From Patescibacteria group bacterium UBA6164 (GTDB lineage Bacteria > Patescibacteriota > Gracilibacteria > BD1-5 > UBA6164), in assembly GCA_002422305.1 (NCBI GenBank), contig DIUG01000010.1, forward strand, positions 1 through 33,183: 33,183 nucleotides of DNA, in the 5' to 3' direction. How positions within the stretch are numbered: the stretch's first letter is position 1; every line of letters starts with the position of its first letter. The notes beneath the pieces were generated by a model. The model saw nothing but the letters and a program-made list of their open reading frames with translations. It was not told the origin of the DNA and ran no database searches. A program made the translations under genes and the position numbers. Shown here one piece after another: positions 28,826 through 33,183 of the stretch.

Positions 28826-29854
28826 TTATAAATTAATATTTCTCCTTTTTGGTTTAAACCAAACTAAAGATTTATTATTTTTAATTATTTGTTTATAAAA
28901 TTCAGTTAGAAATACATAAGAATTAATATATGATAAAAAAATTAAACAAAATGAATAAAAAAATAAATCTATTCTTTTTCTTTTTATTGCACCATATATT
29001 CCTAATAAAGTAGTAAAAGTAAAAAATAATATTAATCAATTTATATAAAGTTTTATATTTATTATAGGTAATAAAATAATTATAAGTGAAAAAATTAATC
29101 ATTCAATATATGACATAGATATCTCAAATATAAAGAATAATTTATTAACTTTTGGAAAATGTTTTTTAAGGTTTTGCCAACCTCATCATTGCCATCTTTT
29201 TAATTGATGAGTATATGCTCAAATAGTATTTGGATCTTGAGTATAAACTATAGCTTTATTATTAAAAATAATATATCTACTTTTTTCATAATTATTAATT
29301 TTGTATGAAAAATCTAAATCTTCTGCTATTGTATCATGCTCAAAAATAATATGTTTTTTAAAAAATTTAGTTTTAAATCAACTAGCACATCAAGGTAATA
29401 CTAAAATAGAATTTATATATGATTGTGCTCTTTTATGTACATCTTGTCATATCATATATTCTAATTCTCTACATCAAGTTATCCAGTTTCATTTCATACT
29501 TATTACATACCCACATACGGATACTATTTTTTTACTTTGTTTAAAAGATTTTTCTATTTCTTTTACAAAATCTTTATCAAGAATAGTATCTGCATCTGTT
29601 GCAATAAATACATCATCAGTTACATAACTTATAGCTTTTTCTTGTGCATGACTTTTATTTCATGTATTCTTTTTTAAATGGATTCATTTAATTTGTTTTC
29701 AAAATGAATCTATTATTTTTCAAGTATTATCTGTACTTCAATCATTAACAACTATTATATGATCTGGTTTTCTTGTCTGTTTTAAACAAGCTAAAATGCA
29801 CGATTTGATTGTTTCTTCTTCATTATATGCAGGAATAATAATAGATATTTTCAT
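28826..29854 (-). CDS. Processive glycosyltransferase family 2, PgaC/IcaA-like
   Basis: A 342-residue GT2 enzyme that extends a polysaccharide at the membrane. Motifs in order: MKISIIIPAYNEEETIKSCI, VVNDGSTDNTGKI (about 36-48), VFIATDADTI (DxD, about 82-91), LPGCASGFKTKFFKK, DTIAEDLDFSYKINN (catalytic Asp region, about 175) and HQLKRWQGGGWQ (about 215), the QxxRW motif of processive synthases. Three or four membrane helices close the protein. The set resembles poly-N-acetylglucosamine synthases (PgaC, IcaA), and a deacetylase follows, as in those operons. The sugar cannot be read from the sequence. Confidence 0.88.
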
Positions 29855-29996
29855 ATTCAAGTTTATTAAATTATATAATAACTCTTAGAAATAGTAATAT
29901 TTATATTAAAATTTTTAGAATAATGGAATTGTAATTTTTATATTACAATATAATATCATAATTTGAAAAAAAGCAAGATTTTATTTATAAATCTTT

Positions 29997-30536
29997 TTAA
30001 GTATTAATTAATTTTAAAATTTTTTCTTCTATATCTTGAATAATTTTTTCAATTTCATTAACTTCAAAAAAATCTATTCATTCATTTAAATCTATATAAA
30101 TATTTTTTACATAATTTCTAAATCAAAATGAAACTTTATCTATAATTTCTTTATTACTAAAAATATCATAATCTATTTTTAATCCTAAATCACTATATCT
30201 TCATTCTAAAAAAGTAAATAAATCATCTGAAAATCTGGTATTCCAATCATCTTTATAAAATGAAGAGATAATTTTTTTTATACTATTTTTATCTAAATCT
30301 TTTATATTATTTGGTCTAATATTTGTTATATCATTATTAGATATTTTTTGATATACAATATCTAATAAAATTTTAATTTTATCTTTGTTTATTTCATTTT
30401 TTTCATCTAAAAAAGTAGTATAAAATATTTTATACTTATTATTATTAAGTATAATTTTTCATATCCGTATTTTAAAAAAACTTTCTATATAGTCTTTATT
30501 TTTTATAATATTTTCTGAATTTTTTATATTTTCCAT
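29997..30536 (-). CDS. Hypothetical protein, 179 aa
   Basis: I do not recognise this protein. It is soluble, acidic-to-neutral, rich in Ile, Asn, Lys and Asp, and has only five glycines, all but one TGA. No signal peptide or membrane segment is visible. Segments with possible conservation are IISSFYKDDWNTRFSDDLFT, FLEGRYSDLGLKI and VSFGFRNYVKNIYIDL. It starts 10 bases after the stop of the GGDEF-like gene, so the two are surely co-transcribed, and is followed by a 142-bp gap with an 8-bp inverted repeat (29928-29949) before the glycosyltransferase. Confidence 0.72.
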
Positions 30537-30546
30537 TTATTTAAAT

Positions 30547-33183
30547 TTATTTAATAATTATTTTAATATTTCAATCTTCTCTAGTTATACTTATTTTTAA
30601 TCAATTTCAATCTAAAATTATTTTATCTACTTCTTTATTTAATAATTTTTCAAGTTTAGACTTATCTATTTTCTTTATTTTATCTAATAAAATTTCTTTT
30701 GGGGATAAATCTAAATTATCTATTTTTTCATTGTTTTGTTTTTTTAAATATTTCTCTTTTATTTCTGGTTTTATTTCTAAACTTATACTAGTTATATTAC
30801 TATTTTCATGTTTATTAGTATTATTTTTATAAACTATTGCTTCTATACTTTTTTCAAATATTTTATTTATATCAGTTAATCAATCTAAATAATCGAAATT
30901 TCATTTATTTGTTTCAAAATTATGAGTAATCCTTCATTTTAAATCTTGTTCTTGCAATTTTAATGATATATTATTTATTATAAAATCTGTTTCATTTGGA
31001 GTTTTTCAAGGAATAAAAAGAAAAATCTCATCTCATCAAAGTGATAATTGTACTTCAGGATAATCTTTTTTTATATTTTTAACTAATGTTTTAAATTTTT
31101 GTGTTGCCGTATCTCAAGCTTCTAATAAATCTATAAAATTGTTCGAATTTATAGCAGTTATAGGTTTTCATTTTTTATCTAATTTTCATTTTATTTCTTT
31201 TCAACCAACAACTCTTCAAGCTAATTCTCTAAAATCAATTAAATTCATTATTCACATATCAACTATATCTATAAAAACTCTTATTCAATTTTTTCAAGTA
31301 CTTAAATTATCTAATGCATTTCTAGTAAGAGTTCATTTATAATTATTCATTATTGCATCAGGATTTATTTTTAATTCTCTTATTTCATTATTTAAAATAT
31401 TTATTTTTAAATAATCTTCTCTATTTCAAACAGGAGAAATATAATCAAATCATTTATTTAAATTAGAGATATATTCATTTACTTTTGATGATAATTCTCA
31501 AATTTCATCTTTTTTTACAAATCAATCTTTTTTAGTAATTATTATTTCTCATTTTCTAGTATATCTAAGTAATAAAGGACTTATTTTTCAATCAACAATT
31601 ATATCATAACTAGTTCAAGCAGTTTCAAATTTTTCTCATTTATATTTTTTTAGTATATCATTTTCTATTCTTAATATATCATTTGAAATAGTTTTAATTT
31701 TATCAAAACTATAAATAATTTCATCTCATAATTTCGTTAATTCTACTGGTGTCTTAGATCAAATCTCAGCTTTATAAAAGGTCTCTAATTTATCTTCAAC
31801 ACTAACTATATCTTTTTCATATCGTAATTTTCTTACTTTTGAACTTCAAACTCATATATCAAAATTATCAAGTAATATAGATTTTAAATCATCAATATCT
31901 TTTTTTGTTTTAGTTGCTCATTGTTTTTTTGATCATATCAAAGATTGTTCAAGTTGCTTAAATTTATTTTCAATTAAATTATTAAAAACATTTTCAAATA
32001 ATACAGTTTTATTAGTTTCATTTCAAAATATTTTACTTATATCTAAATCTTCTTTTACTGAAAAACTTATATGTTTATAATCTTCTCTTACTATTCTAGA
32101 ATTTTCTCAATCAATTTTAGTTTTCTCAAAATTATTTTTTAGTACTTTTTTAAATTCAAGTACAAACAAATCTACAAATTCTTTGGAAACATTATCATTT
32201 ATATATTTTACTCAAATAAAATTAATATCAACTACTTTTTGTCATGGAATTAATCTAGACACTTCAAGTAAAGGATGATTTTTTCATATTATTTCATATA
32301 ATTTTGTTTGTAATTCATGTTTTGTAATATCATCTACTCACTCAAAAATAAATTCTTTTTTATCAGGATTATTTTTTATTATATCAATAAGCTTTTCATT
32401 AAGATCTTTAGTTTCTAATCAAATAAAATCTTTTCAATTTATAATTATCTTTTCTTCTTTTTTTATAACTTCTTTTGATTTTTCTTCTTTTTTAGTTTCT
32501 ATATCTTTTTTTGACTTATTATTTGTATTTTCAACTACATTATTTGTTTTAAGTATTTTTCATACTAATTTATTGGCTCATAGAGTTGAAATTGTATTAT
32601 CTATAATATTTGCTTTATCTTCAACTTTTTCAATATTTTTAGATATATCTCTTAATCAATTTCTAAATTCTCTTCAAGATTCTGTTCTTAATTTTCTTCA
32701 TGTATTTTTCGCACTCATTACAGCTTCCTTTCTAGCAAAATTAGCTCATAATTTTGTAATTCAAGCTCATCAAGCAACTAATCAAGCTATACTTACAAGT
32801 AACATTGCAATATCTCATTGTTTTCATGATTTCATCATTTCTCATAATTGTTTTATCATTTCTATTCATTGCTCTCAAAGTAGATTTATAATTACTAAAG
32901 AAGGATTTTCCTTAATTAAATCATTCAATTTTCTTTCTCATTCCTTTGCTTCAGTTGGATTATTAGAATTACTTTCTAATCTATAAGCTGTATAGCGAGG
33001 AAGTAAAATTAATCAAGCTGGAATATTTCATATAAATTTTAACATTCATTCTGCTCACTCTCATAATTCTTTTGTCAATAAAATACCTAATTCTTTATAT
33101 GATTCTTTTGAAGTTACATCAAATTGTTTTTCAGACATTTTTTTAAAATCATCTGGAGTAAGTCATAATTTTTCTAATCATTC
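30547..33183 (-). CDS. Large protein with degenerate GGDEF domain (N-terminus beyond window)
   Basis: The last 878 residues of a longer protein; the start lies beyond the right edge. The visible N-terminal part is helical with a Gly-rich hydrophobic segment (DIAMLLVSIAGLVAGGAGIT), then a Lys/Glu-rich linker and about 400 residues of unrecognised mixed sequence. Near residues 640-800 a GGDEF-like domain appears: GIRVFIDIVDMGIMN, FKTLVKNIKKDYPEVQLSLG followed by GGDEIFLFIPGK (GGDEI, codons 31024-31038), and DINKIFEKSIEAIVYKNNTN, which matches the closing ADxALYxAK region. The domain order and spacing fit a diguanylate-cyclase fold, but several consensus positions differ, so activity is uncertain. 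Gly is TGA throughout. Confidence 0.7.

Noticed and set aside
224..29627. Apparent chain of pseudogenes with in-frame TGA stops
   Set aside because: All breaks are TGA at conserved glycines; with code 25 the genes are intact.
32573..32986. 137-residue plus-strand reading frame
   Set aside because: It is antisense to the large GGDEF-like protein; its composition (Ser, Phe, Ile, His) is that expected of a shadow of Lys/Asn/Asp-rich coding DNA.

Overview
The window is about 33 kb of very AT-rich DNA that reads sensibly only if TGA is a glycine codon. With TGA=Gly and only TAA and TAG as stops, long conserved proteins appear where the standard code gives scraps; GatA, for example, shows its GGSSGGSAAA signature with four of the glycines written TGA. 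This is genetic code 25, known from two Patescibacteria/CPR lineages, Absconditabacteria (SR1) and Gracilibacteria (BD1-5). The gene content fits small, host-dependent cells of this kind: ComEC, a VirD4/TraG-like ATPase, two VirB2-like pilins and no biosynthetic operons. I cannot choose between the two phyla from the sequence. All coordinates below use TGA=Gly. I see no tRNA, rRNA, CRISPR array or insertion sequence.

Layout. 1-3.6 kb (+): ribosomal protein L19, GatA and a charged hypothetical protein, with a palindromic element between the last two. 3.6-9.1 kb (-): a cation/proton antiporter with a long cytoplasmic tail, a 154-bp GC-rich element with terminal inverted repeats, FtsE, an Lgt-like membrane protein without the usual catalytic residues, and ComEC. 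9.2-13.9 kb (-): an operon of O-methyltransferase, ThiI and a VirD4-like ATPase. It is transcribed away from a 22-bp tandem promoter duplication. On the other side (+, 13.97-15.6 kb) are two paralogous VirB2-like pilins and a DnaJ-type co-chaperone. 15.6-17.7 kb: a stand-alone cyclic-nucleotide-binding domain (-), then L25/CTC, a thioredoxin-like protein with a Cys-rich tail and an isochorismatase-fold hydrolase (+). 17.8-21.2 kb (-): the SUF iron-sulfur cluster genes in the order sufC-sufB-A-type carrier-sufD. 21.5-22.8 kb (+): rsmH and an ftsL-like gene. 22.9-26.8 kb (-): a 71-residue His/Cys-tailed protein, Tex, and a FecR-domain surface protein. 27-27.8 kb (+): a secreted Trp-rich protein. 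27.8-33.2 kb (-): a large protein with a degenerate GGDEF domain (cut by the window edge), a hypothetical protein, a PgaC-like glycosyltransferase and a polysaccharide-deacetylase-like protein, all in one direction.

How the genes may work together. The pilins, the VirD4-like ATPase and ComEC are parts of DNA or protein transfer machinery. The glycosyltransferase and deacetylase look like an exopolysaccharide pair, and the GGDEF-like protein just upstream hints at nucleotide-linked control of it, which is inference. SUF and ThiI share sulfur chemistry, but no cysteine desulfurase is present here.

Expression signals. I found no Shine-Dalgarno sequence before any start. Many starts sit a few bases after a TATAAT- or TTAATATATAA-like box, so very short leaders or leaderless mRNAs are likely. 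All five convergent gene pairs have an inverted repeat at their junction, and in four of them the repeat reaches into coding sequence and holds a stop codon.
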